NCBI RefSeq assembly: GCF_021601385.1
Contig: NZ_BQHO01000009.1
Location: forward strand, 108,790 to 172,789
Source of the DNA: Pseudomonas parasichuanensis
Lineage (GTDB): Bacteria; Pseudomonadota; Gammaproteobacteria; Pseudomonadales; Pseudomonadaceae
DNA: 64,000 bases
Reading direction: 5' to 3'
The position numbers and the translations under genes were made by a program. Positions 1-9,304 of the stretch are shown in pieces. Each line of letters begins with the position of its first letter. The first letter of the stretch is position 1. Under the pieces are notes generated by a model, which saw nothing but the letters and a program-made list of their open reading frames with translations, was not told where the DNA came from and searched no databases.

Positions 1-1283
1 TGCTGTTCACCTTCAACCGCATGCTCGACAAGGACCAGCCGTTCCGCAAGGCCTACCCCACTGAATTCCCGTACTTCACCGACATGGGCATGGACAAGAA
101 CATCGCCAAGGTCGAGAAGGTCGATGACCACACCGTGAAGTTCACCCTCAACGAAGTCGACGCCGCGTTCATCCAGAACCTGGCCATGAGCTTCGCCTCG
201 ATCCAGTCGGCCGAGTACGCCGACCAGCTGCTCAAGCAAGGCAAGCCCGCCGATATCAACCAGAAGCCCATCGGCACCGGCCCGTTCGTGTTCAGCAAGT
301 ACCAGAAGGACGCGCAGATCCGCTACAAGGGCAACAAGGACTACTGGAAGCCCGAGGACGTGAAGATCGACAACCTGATCTTCGCCATCAGCACCGACGC
401 CTCGGTACGCATGCAGAAGCTCAAGAAGAACGAGTGCCAGGTCACCCTGTTCCCCCGCCCGGCCGATATCCAGCCGTTGAAGCAGGACCCGAAGCTGAAG
501 ATGCCCGACCAGGCCGGCTTCAACCTCGGCTACATCGCCTACAACGTGATGGACAAGATCAAGGGCAGCAACGAGCCCAACCCGCTGTCGCAACTCAAGG
601 TGCGCGAAGCCCTGGACATGGCGGTGAACAAGCAGCAGATCATCGAGTCGGTCTATCAGGGCGCCGGCCAGCTGGCGGTCAACGCCATGCCGCCAACGCA
701 GTGGTCCTATGACACCACCATCAAGGATGCCAAGTACGACCCCGAAAAGGCCAAGCAGCTGCTCAAGGAGGCCGGCATCAAGGAAGGCACCGAGATCACC
801 CTGTGGGCCATGCCGGTGCAACGCCCCTACAACCCCAACGCCAAGCTGATGGCCGAGATGCTGCAATCCGACTGGGCCAAGATCGGCATCAAGGCCAAGA
901 TCGTCAGCTACGAATGGGGTGAGTACATCAAGCGCTCCAAGGGCGGCGAGCAGGGTGCCATGCTGATTGGCTGGAGCGGCGACAACGGTGACCCGGACAA
1001 CTGGCTGGGCACCCTCTATGGCTGCGACGCCATGGACGGCAACAACTTCTCCAAGTGGTGCTACAAGCCGTACGACGACCTGATCAAGCAGGCCAAGGCC
1101 ACCCCCGACCAGGCCAAGCGCACCGAGCTGTACAAGCAGGCGCAACACATCCTCAAGGAACAGGTGCCGATCACCCCGATCGCCCACTCCACCGTGTATC
1201 AGCCCATGAGCACGTCCGTGAAGGACTTCAAGATCAGCCCCTTCGGCCTGAACTCCTTCTATGGGGTAAGCGTGGACAAGTAA
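1..1283 (+). CDS. Dipeptide ABC transporter substrate-binding protein, 5' end missing
   Basis: This is the C-terminal part of a periplasmic binding protein of the SBP_bac_5/DppA family, which delivers di- or tripeptides to an inner membrane ABC importer. The reading frame is open to the first base of the window, so the signal peptide and first lobe lie outside. Visible family marks are PIGTGPF, NECQVTLFPRPAD and GDNGDPDNW near the C-terminus; the aspartates of the last motif are conserved in DppA. It is very similar along its length to the next gene (1501-3093), so the two look like a tandem duplication. A GC-rich stem-loop follows the stop codon. DppA-like is well supported; which paralogue it is cannot be fixed from the sequence. 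Confidence 0.93.
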   Translation, partial: LFTFNRMLDKDQPFRKAYPTEFPYFTDMGMDKNIAKVEKVDDHTVKFTLNEVDAAFIQNLAMSFASIQSAEYADQLLKQGKPADINQKPIGTGPFVFSKYQKDAQIRYKGNKDYWKPEDVKIDNLIFAISTDASVRMQKLKKNECQVTLFPRPADIQPLKQDPKLKMPDQAGFNLGYIAYNVMDKIKGSNEPNPLSQLKVREALDMAVNKQQIIESVYQGAGQLAVNAMPPTQWSYDTTIKDAKYDPEKAKQLLKEAGIKEGTEITLWAMPVQRPYNPNAKLMAEMLQSDWAKIGIKAKIVSYEWGEYIKRSKGGEQGAMLIGWSGDNGDPDNWLGTLYGCDAMDGNNFSKWCYKPYDDLIKQAKATPDQAKRTELYKQAQHILKEQVPITPIAHSTVYQPMSTSVKDFKISPFGLNSFYGVSVDK

Positions 1284-1294
1284 CGGCCATGACC

Positions 1295-1322
1295 GCCCCG
1301 TCCGCAAGGTCTGCGGCGGGGC
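1295..1322 (+). other. Intercistronic stem-loop after the first DppA-like gene
   Basis: GCCCCG-T-CCGCA at 1295 pairs with TGCGGCGGGGC ending at 1322, leaving one bulged base. No T-run follows, so it does not look like a full intrinsic terminator. It may stabilise the 3' end of the upstream binding-protein message or weaken read-through. The rest of the 217-base gap up to 1501 holds no gene that I can see. Confidence 0.5.
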
Positions 1323-1500
1323 GACTACATGACCGGGCGTTGCGTAGGACTTTTCTAGCGCAGTCGCCGGAATGCTCCCGCTCCCATATCAGTTTCTGAA
1401 CCATGGCTCCCACGCCTTGACGACTCTATCGTCAGGGCCGGGATGTCATCGCCGCGCTTTGCCTGTCGCGGCCAGAAAAGACCAGGACAAAGGAATTGCC

Positions 1501-3093
1501 ATGCGCACTACCACGCTGTGCTCCACCCTCTTTGCACTCGGCCTGCTGAGCCACGCGCCGTTGACACTGGCCAACAACCTGGTGTTCTGCTCCGAAGGCA
1601 GCCCGGCAGGCTTCGACACCGCCCAGTACACCTCGGCCACCGACAACGATGCCGCCGAACCGATCTACAACCGCCTGGTCGAGTTCGAGCGCGGCGGCAC
1701 CGCCGTGCATCCTGCCCTGGCCACCGACTGGCAGGTCTCCGACGACGGCCTGCGCTACACCTTCCACCTGCGGCCCGGGGTGAAGTTCCACGGTAACAAG
1801 GCCTTCAAGCCCACCCGCGATTTAAACGCCGACGACGTGCTGTTCACCTTCAACCGCATGCTCGACAGGGAACAACCTTTCCGTAAGGCCTACCCCACCG
1901 AATTCCCCTACTTCGTCAGCATGGGGCTGGACAAGAACATCGCCAAGGTCGAGAAGACCGCACCGCTGACCGTGGTGTTCACCCTCAACAAGGTCGATGC
2001 CGCGTTCATCCAGAACCTCGCCATGGCGTTCGCCGCGATCCTTTCCGCCGAATACGCCGAACACCTGCTGGCCGAGGGCAGGCCGAGCGACATCAACCAG
2101 AAACCGATCGGCACCGGCCCGTTCGTGTTCCAGCGCTACCAGAAGGATGCGCAGATCCGCTACAAGGGCAACAAGGACTATTGGGCGCCCGATCAGGTGA
2201 AGCTCGACAACCTGGTGTTCTCCATCAACATCGACCCGTCGGTACGTATCCAGAAGCTGCGCCGCAACGAATGCCAGATCACCCTGCACCCGCGCCCGGC
2301 CGACCTGCCCGCACTCAGGCAGGATGGCAAGCTGCAGGTGCTGCAGCAGCCTGGCTTCAACCTCGGCTACATCGCCTACAACACCCAGCACCCGCCCTTC
2401 GACCGCCTCGAAGTACGCCAGGCCATGGACATGGCGGTGAACAAGCAGGCAATCATCCAGGCCGTCTACCAGGACGCCGGGCAACGTGCGGTCAACGCCA
2501 TGCCGCCCACCCAGTGGTCCTACGACGAATCCCTCATGGACGCACCGTTCGACCCGCAAAAGGCCAAGGCCCTGCTCAAGCAGGCCGGGGTCAAGGAAGG
2601 CACCGAGATCACCCTCTGGGCCATGCCCGTGCAGCGTCCCTACAACCCCAACGCCAAGCTCATGGCCGAAATGCTCCAGGCCGACTGGAGCAAGCTCGGT
2701 TTCAAGGTGCGCATCGTCAGCTACGAGTGGGGTGAATACCTCAAGCGCATGAAAAGCGGTGAACACGATATCGCCCTGATCGGCTGGACCGGCGACAACG
2801 GCGACCCCGACAACTGGCTGGGCACCCTCTACAGCTGCGACGCCATCGGCAGCAACAACTACTCGCTGTGGTGCGACACGCAGTACGACGCCCTGGTCAA
2901 GCAAGCCAAGCAGGTCACCGACCGCGAACAACGCAGCGCCCTCTACCAGCAAGCCCAGCAACGCCTCAAGCAGCAGGTACCGATCACGCCCGTGGCCCAC
3001 TCCACGGTCAATCAGCCCCTGAGCAGCAACGTCAAGGATTTCAAGGTCAGCCCCTTCGGACGCAACGTTTTCTCCGGCGTCAGTATCGATTGA
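1501..3093 (+). CDS. Dipeptide ABC transporter substrate-binding protein (DppA3-like)
   Basis: A 530-residue periplasmic dipeptide-binding protein of the DppA family. I chose ATG 1501 because AAAGGA lies just upstream and the protein then begins with a normal signal peptide, basic start, hydrophobic core and likely cleavage after TLA at about residue 24. The longer frame upstream to 1372 has no ribosome site. Conserved marks are FCSEGSPAGFD near the mature N-terminus, PIGTGPFVF, NECQITLHPRPAD and GDNGDPDNW. It is nearly the same in architecture as the truncated gene before it and is followed by an OprD porin and a third paralogue, the order of dppA3-opdP-dppA4-dppBCDF in P. aeruginosa as I remember it. 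Confidence 0.93.
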   Translation: MRTTTLCSTLFALGLLSHAPLTLANNLVFCSEGSPAGFDTAQYTSATDNDAAEPIYNRLVEFERGGTAVHPALATDWQVSDDGLRYTFHLRPGVKFHGNKAFKPTRDLNADDVLFTFNRMLDREQPFRKAYPTEFPYFVSMGLDKNIAKVEKTAPLTVVFTLNKVDAAFIQNLAMAFAAILSAEYAEHLLAEGRPSDINQKPIGTGPFVFQRYQKDAQIRYKGNKDYWAPDQVKLDNLVFSINIDPSVRIQKLRRNECQITLHPRPADLPALRQDGKLQVLQQPGFNLGYIAYNTQHPPFDRLEVRQAMDMAVNKQAIIQAVYQDAGQRAVNAMPPTQWSYDESLMDAPFDPQKAKALLKQAGVKEGTEITLWAMPVQRPYNPNAKLMAEMLQADWSKLGFKVRIVSYEWGEYLKRMKSGEHDIALIGWTGDNGDPDNWLGTLYSCDAIGSNNYSLWCDTQYDALVKQAKQVTDREQRSALYQQAQQRLKQQVPITPVAHSTVNQPLSSNVKDFKVSPFGRNVFSGVSID

Positions 3094-3256
3094 CCCCTGC
3101 ATCGTCTGGCCGGGAGTGCACCCCACTCCCGCGGCCGCGTGCAGCCCGGATTTACCTGGCGACCCCAGGTGAATACCTGCAGTACCGCGTCACCGTTGCA
3201 GGCCCGGCCCACAAGGCCCGGGTGATAACTAAAAGAATAGAAAGGGAGCTTTGCAC

Positions 3257-4636
3257 TTGAAACACACCATGAAAACCGCACTGGCCTTGTCCGTCGGCGC
3301 CTTCTGCGCCCTGGCCCAGGCCGAACCGATGAGCCAGGACTTTGTCCCAACCACGCTCAAGTCCAGTAGTGAACAAGCCGAGGCCAAGGGCTTCATCGAA
3401 GGCCAGAGCCTGTCCGGCAGCACCCGCAACTGGTATGCCCACGAACGCGCCACCCGCGCCCCACTGTGGTCCTACTCCAAGAGCGACGGCAGCCGCCACG
3501 ACACCCACAGCCGCAACAACTGGCTGCAAGGCACCATCCTCAACTACAGTTCGGGCTTTACCGAAGGCACCGTGGGCTTCGCCGTCGAGGCCGCCGCCTA
3601 CAACGCCATTGCCCTTGAACGCGGCCGCGCCGCCGTAGCCGGGCCCAACAACCGCACGCTCACCCACAGCGACGGCGATGTGATCGGCCAGTGGAGCAAG
3701 ATGGGCCTGGGCAACGTCAAGGCGCGGGTGTCCAACACCACCCTCACCGTGGGCCGCCAGTCGGTCGACACCCCGATGATCGCCTACATCGGCAACCGTG
3801 CCCTGCCATCAAGCTTCCAGGGTGCGTTCCTGCACAGCGCCGAGTTCGACAACCTGTCGTTCGACCTGGGCACCTTCGACCGCGTCTCGCCGCGTACCGA
3901 ACAGAGCCTGAGCAAGTTCCGCAGCGAGTACGGCAGCACCGGTGTCGAAACCGACCGCGCCAGCACCGCCGGCATCAACTACCAGCCGCTCAAGAGCCTG
4001 AGCACCAGCCTGTACGCGACCAAGGTCGACGACTTCTGGAACCAGTACTACTTCGGCGCCAACCATGTGCTGGGCGACAGCGCGGTGCTGAGCCTGACCA
4101 CCGGGCTGAACTACTACAAGACCGTCGACGCCGGCAGCAAGAAGATGGGCGAGATCGACAACGACACCTACAGCCTGTCGTTCGGCCTGACCCACCAGGC
4201 TCATACCCTGAGCGCGTCCTGGCAGCAGGTGAATGGCAACGAGTACTTCGACTACCTGCATGAAACCAACGGCATCTACCTGGCCAACTCGCTGCTGTCG
4301 GACTTCAACGGCCCCAACGAGAAATCGCTGCAGATCAGCTATGTGCTGAACATGGCGCCCTACGGCGTACCGGGGCTCAAGTTCAACCTGTACAACGCCC
4401 GCGGCTGGGGCATCGACGGCACCCACTACCAGGGCACCGCCTACAACGTCAAAGGCCTCGATGGCGAAACGCACTACGAGTGGGGCTTCGGCACCAGCTA
4501 CGCAGTGCAGAGCGGCCCACTGAAGGACACCAGCATCCGCGCCACCTACACCGCCCACCGCGCCAGCAAGGCCCAGGGCGATGGCAGCCTCGACGAGTTC
4601 CGCCTGGTCACCACCATTCCGTTCAACATCCTCTGA
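3257..4636 (+). CDS. opdP: OprD-family outer membrane porin, dipeptide type (OpdP-like)
   Basis: An OprD-type outer membrane porin of about 459 residues, the usual family length, with a signal peptide ending AQA near residue 22 and a mature start EPMSQDF. The middle is rich in alternating aromatic and polar strands, and the OprD-type segment SRNNWLQG is visible. The start is unclear: TTG 3251 is too close to the AAAGGGAG at 3241-3248, ATG 3269 is rather far, and TTG 3257 has about 8 bases of spacing, so I prefer it. It lies between two dipeptide-binding protein genes and ahead of dppBCDF, so a role in letting dipeptides such as glycyl-glutamate through the outer membrane is a reasonable inference. 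The symbol rests on this context. Confidence 0.85.
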   Translation: MKHTMKTALALSVGAFCALAQAEPMSQDFVPTTLKSSSEQAEAKGFIEGQSLSGSTRNWYAHERATRAPLWSYSKSDGSRHDTHSRNNWLQGTILNYSSGFTEGTVGFAVEAAAYNAIALERGRAAVAGPNNRTLTHSDGDVIGQWSKMGLGNVKARVSNTTLTVGRQSVDTPMIAYIGNRALPSSFQGAFLHSAEFDNLSFDLGTFDRVSPRTEQSLSKFRSEYGSTGVETDRASTAGINYQPLKSLSTSLYATKVDDFWNQYYFGANHVLGDSAVLSLTTGLNYYKTVDAGSKKMGEIDNDTYSLSFGLTHQAHTLSASWQQVNGNEYFDYLHETNGIYLANSLLSDFNGPNEKSLQISYVLNMAPYGVPGLKFNLYNARGWGIDGTHYQGTAYNVKGLDGETHYEWGFGTSYAVQSGPLKDTSIRATYTAHRASKAQGDGSLDEFRLVTTIPFNIL

Positions 4637-4644
4637 CCGCTGGC

Positions 4645-4674
4645 GCCACGGCCCGACTCCCCACGGGCCGTGGC
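4645..4674 (+). other. Intercistronic perfect 11-bp stem-loop
   Basis: GCCACGGCCCG at 4645-4655 pairs perfectly with CGGGCCGTGGC at 4664-4674 around an 8-base loop, straight after the porin stop codon. There is no T-run. It ends 33 bases before the next start codon and probably shields the upstream message from 3' decay or causes partial termination. Confidence 0.6.
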
Positions 4675-4707
4675 GGCTACGCTGGAATAGCACTGCAGGG
4701 AGGTTTC

Positions 4708-6303
4708 ATGAAATCGTTACCGCTACGCGCTGCCCTGGCAGCGGTCATCCTGGGCGCGGCCTCCACCGTTGTGGCCAAGCCGCTGGTGGTGTGCACCGAG
4801 GCCAGCCCCGAGGGCTTCGACATTGTCCAGTACACCACCGCCGTCACCGCCGACGCCTCGGCCGAAACCGTGTTCAACCGCCTGGTCGACTTCAAGCCCG
4901 GCACCACGGATATCGAGCCGGCCCTGGCCACCCACTGGGACATCAGCCCGGACGGTCTGGTCTACACCTTCCACCTGCGTGAAGGCGTGAAGTTCCACAC
5001 CACCGACTACTTCACCCCCACCCGTGACTTCAACGCCGACGACGTGCTGTGGAGCCTGAACCGCCAGCTCAGGCCAGACCACCCGTGGCACGACAAGAGC
5101 AGCGTCGGCTACCCCTATTTCGAGAGCATGGCCTTCAAGGACCTGCTCAAGTCGGTGGAGAAGACCGACGACCACACCGTGGTGATCACCCTGACCCGTC
5201 CGGAAGCCCCGTTCCTGCATGACCTGGGCATGGCCTTCACCTCGATCTACTCCGCCGAATACGGCGACCAGTTGCTCAAGGCCGGTAAAACCGGCGACCT
5301 CAACAGCAAGCCTATCGGTACCGGAGCCTTCATATTCCAGCGCTACAACAAGGATGCGCAGGTTCGCTTCAAACCCAACCCGGACTACTTCCGTGGCAAG
5401 CCACCGGCCGACGCGCTGATCTTCGCCATCGCCAGCGACAGCAATGTCCGCCTGCAGAAACTGCGTGCCAACGAGTGCCAGGTGGCGCTGTACCCCAAAC
5501 CTGACGACGTGTCCTCGATCAAGGCCGACCCGAAACTCAAGGTCGCCGAGATCGAAGCGCTGGTCACCGGCTACATCGCGATGAACACCGAGCACAAGTA
5601 CCTGAGCGACGTACGCGTGCGCAAGGCGATCAACATGGCCTTCGACCGCCAGACCCACGTCGACCAGTTGTTCGGCAAGGGCAACGCGATGGTAGGGGTC
5701 AACCCGTACCCTCCCACCATGCTCGGCTACAACAGTGCCAACCAGAACCCGCCCCACGACCTGGACAAGGCTCGCGCCCTGCTCAAGGAAGCCGGCGTAC
5801 CGGACGGCACCGTGATCACCCTGTTCACCCGCAATGGTGGTGGCGCGACCAACCCCAACCCACGCCTGTCCGCGGAAATGCTGCAGGCCGACCTGGCCAA
5901 GGTCGGCATCAAGCTCGATATTCGCGTGATGGAATGGGCCGAAATGTTGCGCCGGGCCAAGAACGGCGAGGCCGACCTCGTATCAACCGGCTGGGCCGGT
6001 GACAACGGCGACCCGGACAACTTCCTCAGCCCGCTGCTCAGCTGCGATGCGGCCAAATCCGGCGAAAACTATGCGCGCTGGTGCAACCCCAAGTTCCAGC
6101 AGTTGATCACCCGCGCCCGCGAAGCCATCGACAACGACGAACGCGCCAAGCTCTATAGCGAAGCGCTGGCGGTGTACGATGAGGACCAACCGTGGATCAG
6201 CATGGCCCACCCAAAGATGTTCACCGCGATGCGCGAGAACGTCGAGGGCTACGTGATCAACCCACTGACCAACAATAACTTCGCCACCACCAAGGTGAAG
6301 TAG
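4708..6303 (+). CDS. Dipeptide ABC transporter substrate-binding protein (DppA4-like)
   Basis: A 531-residue DppA-family binding protein. ATG 4708 is preceded by GGGAGG and opens a signal peptide ending VVA at about residue 23, followed by KPLVVCTEASPEGFD. It keeps PIGTGAFIF, NECQVALYPKPDD and GDNGDPDNF. It is clearly more diverged than the two copies upstream: the stretch that reads WAMPVQRPYNPNA there is FTRNGGGATNPNP here, which probably changes the ligand pocket. It is the copy closest to dppB and so the likeliest partner of the permease, with the other two feeding the same complex with other peptides. That division is inference. Confidence 0.93.
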   Translation: MKSLPLRAALAAVILGAASTVVAKPLVVCTEASPEGFDIVQYTTAVTADASAETVFNRLVDFKPGTTDIEPALATHWDISPDGLVYTFHLREGVKFHTTDYFTPTRDFNADDVLWSLNRQLRPDHPWHDKSSVGYPYFESMAFKDLLKSVEKTDDHTVVITLTRPEAPFLHDLGMAFTSIYSAEYGDQLLKAGKTGDLNSKPIGTGAFIFQRYNKDAQVRFKPNPDYFRGKPPADALIFAIASDSNVRLQKLRANECQVALYPKPDDVSSIKADPKLKVAEIEALVTGYIAMNTEHKYLSDVRVRKAINMAFDRQTHVDQLFGKGNAMVGVNPYPPTMLGYNSANQNPPHDLDKARALLKEAGVPDGTVITLFTRNGGGATNPNPRLSAEMLQADLAKVGIKLDIRVMEWAEMLRRAKNGEADLVSTGWAGDNGDPDNFLSPLLSCDAAKSGENYARWCNPKFQQLITRAREAIDNDERAKLYSEALAVYDEDQPWISMAHPKMFTAMRENVEGYVINPLTNNNFATTKVK

Positions 6304-6314
6304 AACAACAACGA

Positions 6315-6343
6315 CCGCCGGCAATCTGCAAGGTAGCCGGCGG
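6315..6343 (+). other. Stem-loop between the binding protein and permease genes
   Basis: CCGCCGGC at 6315-6322 pairs with GCCGGCGG at 6336-6343. Binding proteins are usually needed in excess over permeases, and a hairpin here is a common way to reach that ratio by protecting the upstream message. No T-run is seen, so read-through into dppB is expected. Confidence 0.55.
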
Positions 6344-6377
6344 CTGTGCCCTTAGTGGCTGATGAGGTACCCCAAAC

Positions 6378-7388
6378 ATGTTGAGTTTCATTGCCCGGCG
6401 CCTGGGCCTGTTGATCCCGACCTTCTTCGGTATCACCCTGCTGACCTTCGCGCTCATACGCCTGATCCCCGGCGACCCTGTCGAAGTGATGATGGGTGAA
6501 CGCAGGGTCGACCCCGAAATGCACGCCCAGGCCATGGAGCGCCTCGGCCTGAACAAACCACTTCCGGTGCAGTACCTGGACTACGTCGGCAAGCTCGCCC
6601 AGGGCGATCTCGGTGAGTCGCTGCGCACCCGCGAAAGCGTCTGGCACGAGTTCACCACGCTGTTCCCGGCGACTCTCGAACTGGCCTTTGCCGCCCTGCT
6701 GTTCGCCGGCATCATCGGCTTGCTGGCCGGGGTGATCGCCGCACTCAAGCGAGGCTCGCTGTTCGACCACGGCGTCATGGGCATCTCCCTGGCCGGCTAC
6801 TCCATGCCGATCTTCTGGTGGGGCCTGATTCTCATCATGTTCTTCTCCGTGAGCCTGGGCTGGACGCCAGTTTCCGGTCGCATCGACCTGCTCTACGACA
6901 TCGAACCCAAGACCGGTTTCATGCTCATCGACACCCTGCTCAGCGACGAAGAAGGGGCGTTCAAGGATGCGGTAATGCACCTGATCCTGCCGGCCATTGT
7001 GCTGGGGACCATTCCGCTGGCGGTGATCGCCCGCATGACCCGTTCGTCGATGCTCGAGGTACTGCGCGAAGACTACATCCGTACCGCACGCGCCAAAGGC
7101 CTGTCGCCCGCCCGCGTGGTATTCATCCACGGCCTGCGCAACGCCCTGATCCCGGTGCTCACCGTGTTCGGCCTGCAGGTCGGCACGCTGCTGGCCGGCG
7201 CCGTGCTCACCGAAACCATCTTCTCCTGGCCGGGCATCGGCAAATGGCTGATCGAAGCCATCGGCGCCCGTGACTACCCTGTGGTGCAGAACGGCATTCT
7301 GTTGATCGCCTGCCTGGTGATTCTGGTCAACTTCGTCGTGGACATCCTCTACGGCCTGGTCAACCCACGCATCCGCCATCAGCGCTGA
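6378..7388 (+). CDS. dppB: Dipeptide ABC transporter permease DppB
   Basis: A 336-residue inner membrane permease. The N-terminus MLSFIARRLGLLIPTFFG is the typical DppB/OppB first membrane segment, followed by a periplasmic loop with RLGLNKPLPVQYL and then five more hydrophobic segments. The EAA-type cytoplasmic loop that meets the ATPases is visible as YIRTARAKGLSPARVVFIHG. It pairs with DppC encoded 10 bases downstream to form the channel of the dipeptide importer. The full run of permeases and ATPases with short gaps shows one operon. Confidence 0.97.
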   Translation: MLSFIARRLGLLIPTFFGITLLTFALIRLIPGDPVEVMMGERRVDPEMHAQAMERLGLNKPLPVQYLDYVGKLAQGDLGESLRTRESVWHEFTTLFPATLELAFAALLFAGIIGLLAGVIAALKRGSLFDHGVMGISLAGYSMPIFWWGLILIMFFSVSLGWTPVSGRIDLLYDIEPKTGFMLIDTLLSDEEGAFKDAVMHLILPAIVLGTIPLAVIARMTRSSMLEVLREDYIRTARAKGLSPARVVFIHGLRNALIPVLTVFGLQVGTLLAGAVLTETIFSWPGIGKWLIEAIGARDYPVVQNGILLIACLVILVNFVVDILYGLVNPRIRHQR

Positions 7389-7398
7389 GGACTTCGTC

Positions 7399-8325
7399 AT
7401 GACCAGCCCAATTCCGAAATCCGTCACCCCGCCAGCCGCGGTTGACCACAGCTTGCTCTACCCCTCGCCCTACAAGGAATTCTGGCAGGCCTTCTCGCGC
7501 AACAAAGGCGCGGTGGCCGGCCTGGCCTTCATGACCCTGGTGGTGTTCTGCGCACTGTTCGCCCCCTGGGTGGCACCGCACAACCCCAGCGAGCAGTACC
7601 GCGACTTCCTGCTCACGCCACCGGTGTGGCTCGAAGGCGGCACCTGGCAGTTCATCCTCGGCACCGACGAGCTGGGCCGCGACCTGCTTTCGCGCCTGAT
7701 CCAGGGCGCACGCCTTTCGCTGCTGATCGGCCTGTCGTCGGTGGTGATGTCGCTGATCCCCGGCATCCTGCTGGGCCTGTTGGCCGGGTTCTTCCCGCAG
7801 ATCCTCGGCCCGTCGATCATGCGCCTGATGGACGTCATGCTCGCCCTGCCCTCGCTGCTGCTGGCCGTGGCCATCGTCGCCATCCTCGGCCCAGGCCTGA
7901 TCAACACAGTGATCGCCATCGCCATCGTCTCGCTGCCGTCCTACGTGCGCCTGACCCGCGCCGCGGTGATGGGCGAGCTGAACCGTGACTACGTGACCGC
8001 CGCCCGCCTGGCCGGCGCCAGCCTGCCACGGCTGATGTTCGTCACCGTGCTGCCCAACTGCATGGCGCCGCTGATCGTGCAGGCCACCCTGAGTTTCTCC
8101 TCGGCGATCCTCGATGCCGCCGCCCTGGGCTTCCTCGGCCTCGGCGTTCAGCCGCCCACTCCCGAGTGGGGCACCATGCTGGCCTCGGCGCGCGACTACA
8201 TCGAGCGGGCCTGGTGGGTGGTGAGCCTGCCCGGCCTGACCATCCTGCTCAGCGTGCTGGCAATCAACCTGATGGGCGACGGCCTGCGCGATGCGCTGGA
8301 CCCGAAACTCAAGAACGCCGCCTGA
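7399..8325 (+). CDS. dppC: Dipeptide ABC transporter permease DppC
   Basis: A 308-residue inner membrane permease, the partner of DppB. Residues 1-30 are a hydrophilic leader ([12 protein letters not shown]) of the kind common in DppC, followed by the OppC N-terminal membrane segment and the phrase [15 protein letters not shown], a signature of this subfamily. The EAA loop reads [20 protein letters not shown]. The last membrane helix ends with [13 protein letters not shown], typical of DppC C-termini. The gene ends 10 bases before dppD, and the dppD ribosome site GAGGAGA overlaps the dppC stop codon. Confidence 0.97.
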   Translation: MTSPIPKSVTPPAAVDHSLLYPSPYKEFWQAFSRNKGAVAGLAFMTLVVFCALFAPWVAPHNPSEQYRDFLLTPPVWLEGGTWQFILGTDELGRDLLSRLIQGARLSLLIGLSSVVMSLIPGILLGLLAGFFPQILGPSIMRLMDVMLALPSLLLAVAIVAILGPGLINTVIAIAIVSLPSYVRLTRAAVMGELNRDYVTAARLAGASLPRLMFVTVLPNCMAPLIVQATLSFSSAILDAAALGFLGLGVQPPTPEWGTMLASARDYIERAWWVVSLPGLTILLSVLAINLMGDGLRDALDPKLKNAA

Positions 8326-8335
8326 GGAGAACGCC

Positions 8336-9304
8336 ATGTCACTGTTGCAGATCAACAACCTGAACGTGCGCTTCGGCGACGCCAATGCGGTACCGGTGGT
8401 GGACGGCCTGGACCTGAACGTGGACGCCGGCGAGATCCTCGCCATCGTCGGCGAGTCCGGCTCCGGCAAGTCCGTCACCATGATGGCCCTGATGGGCCTG
8501 ATCGACGCCCCTGGGCGCATCACCGCCGATGCCCTCACCTTCGACGGCACCGACATGCTCAAGCTCAGCGGCCGGCAACGGCGCAAGGTGGTGGGCAAGG
8601 ACATCGCCATGGTCTTCCAGGACCCGATGACCGCGCTCAACCCCAGCTACACCGTGGGCTACCAGATCGAGGAAGTGCTGCGCCAGCACCTCGGGCTCAA
8701 GGGCAAGGCTGCGCGCCAGCGGGCCCTGGAGCTGCTTAAAAAAGTCGAGATCCCGGGCGCCGAAAGCCGCCTGGACGCCTACCCGCACCAACTGTCGGGT
8801 GGCATGAGCCAGCGGGTGGCGATCGCCATGGCCATCGCCGGTGAACCCAAGCTGCTGATCGCCGACGAACCGACCACTGCACTGGATGTGACCATCCAGG
8901 CGCAGATCATGGAGCTGCTGGTCAACCTGCAGAAAGAGCGCAACATGGCGCTGATCCTGATCACCCACGACCTGGCCGTGGTCGCCGAGACTGCCAAGCG
9001 CGTGTGCGTGATGTATGCCGGCCAGGCCGTCGAGGTCGGCCATGTGCCAGAGCTGTTCGACATCCCCGCCCACCCTTACAGCGAAGCGCTGCTGGCGGCC
9101 ATCCCCGAGCACAGCATCGGCGCCGAACGCCTGGCCACCCTGCCCGGCATCGTCCCCGGCCGCTACGACCGCCCGCAGGGCTGCCTGCTGTCGCCTCGCT
9201 GCCCCTATGTGCAGGACAACTGCCGCCGGCAGCGCCCCGCCCTCGACCCACAGGCCCATAGCCTGGTGCGTTGCTTCTACCCGCTCAACCAGGAGGTGGC
9301 GTGA
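8336..9304 (+). CDS. dppD: Dipeptide ABC transporter ATP-binding protein DppD
   Basis: A 322-residue ATPase of the peptide importer. Walker A is GESGSGKS near residue 40, the ABC signature is LSGGMSQR, Walker B is [12 protein letters not shown], and the C-terminal oligopeptide domain carries the cysteine cluster [14 protein letters not shown] that in relatives binds an iron-sulfur cluster. I chose ATG 8336 because the GAGGAGA ribosome site sits in front of it; the frame open to 8291 only overlaps dppC. The stop codon overlaps the dppF start as TGATG, so the two ATPases are translated together and should form a heterodimer. Confidence 0.97.
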   Translation: MSLLQINNLNVRFGDANAVPVVDGLDLNVDAGEILAIVGESGSGKSVTMMALMGLIDAPGRITADALTFDGTDMLKLSGRQRRKVVGKDIAMVFQDPMTALNPSYTVGYQIEEVLRQHLGLKGKAARQRALELLKKVEIPGAESRLDAYPHQLSGGMSQRVAIAMAIAGEPKLLIADEPTTALDVTIQAQIMELLVNLQKERNMALILITHDLAVVAETAKRVCVMYAGQAVEVGHVPELFDIPAHPYSEALLAAIPEHSIGAERLATLPGIVPGRYDRPQGCLLSPRCPYVQDNCRRQRPALDPQAHSLVRCFYPLNQEVA

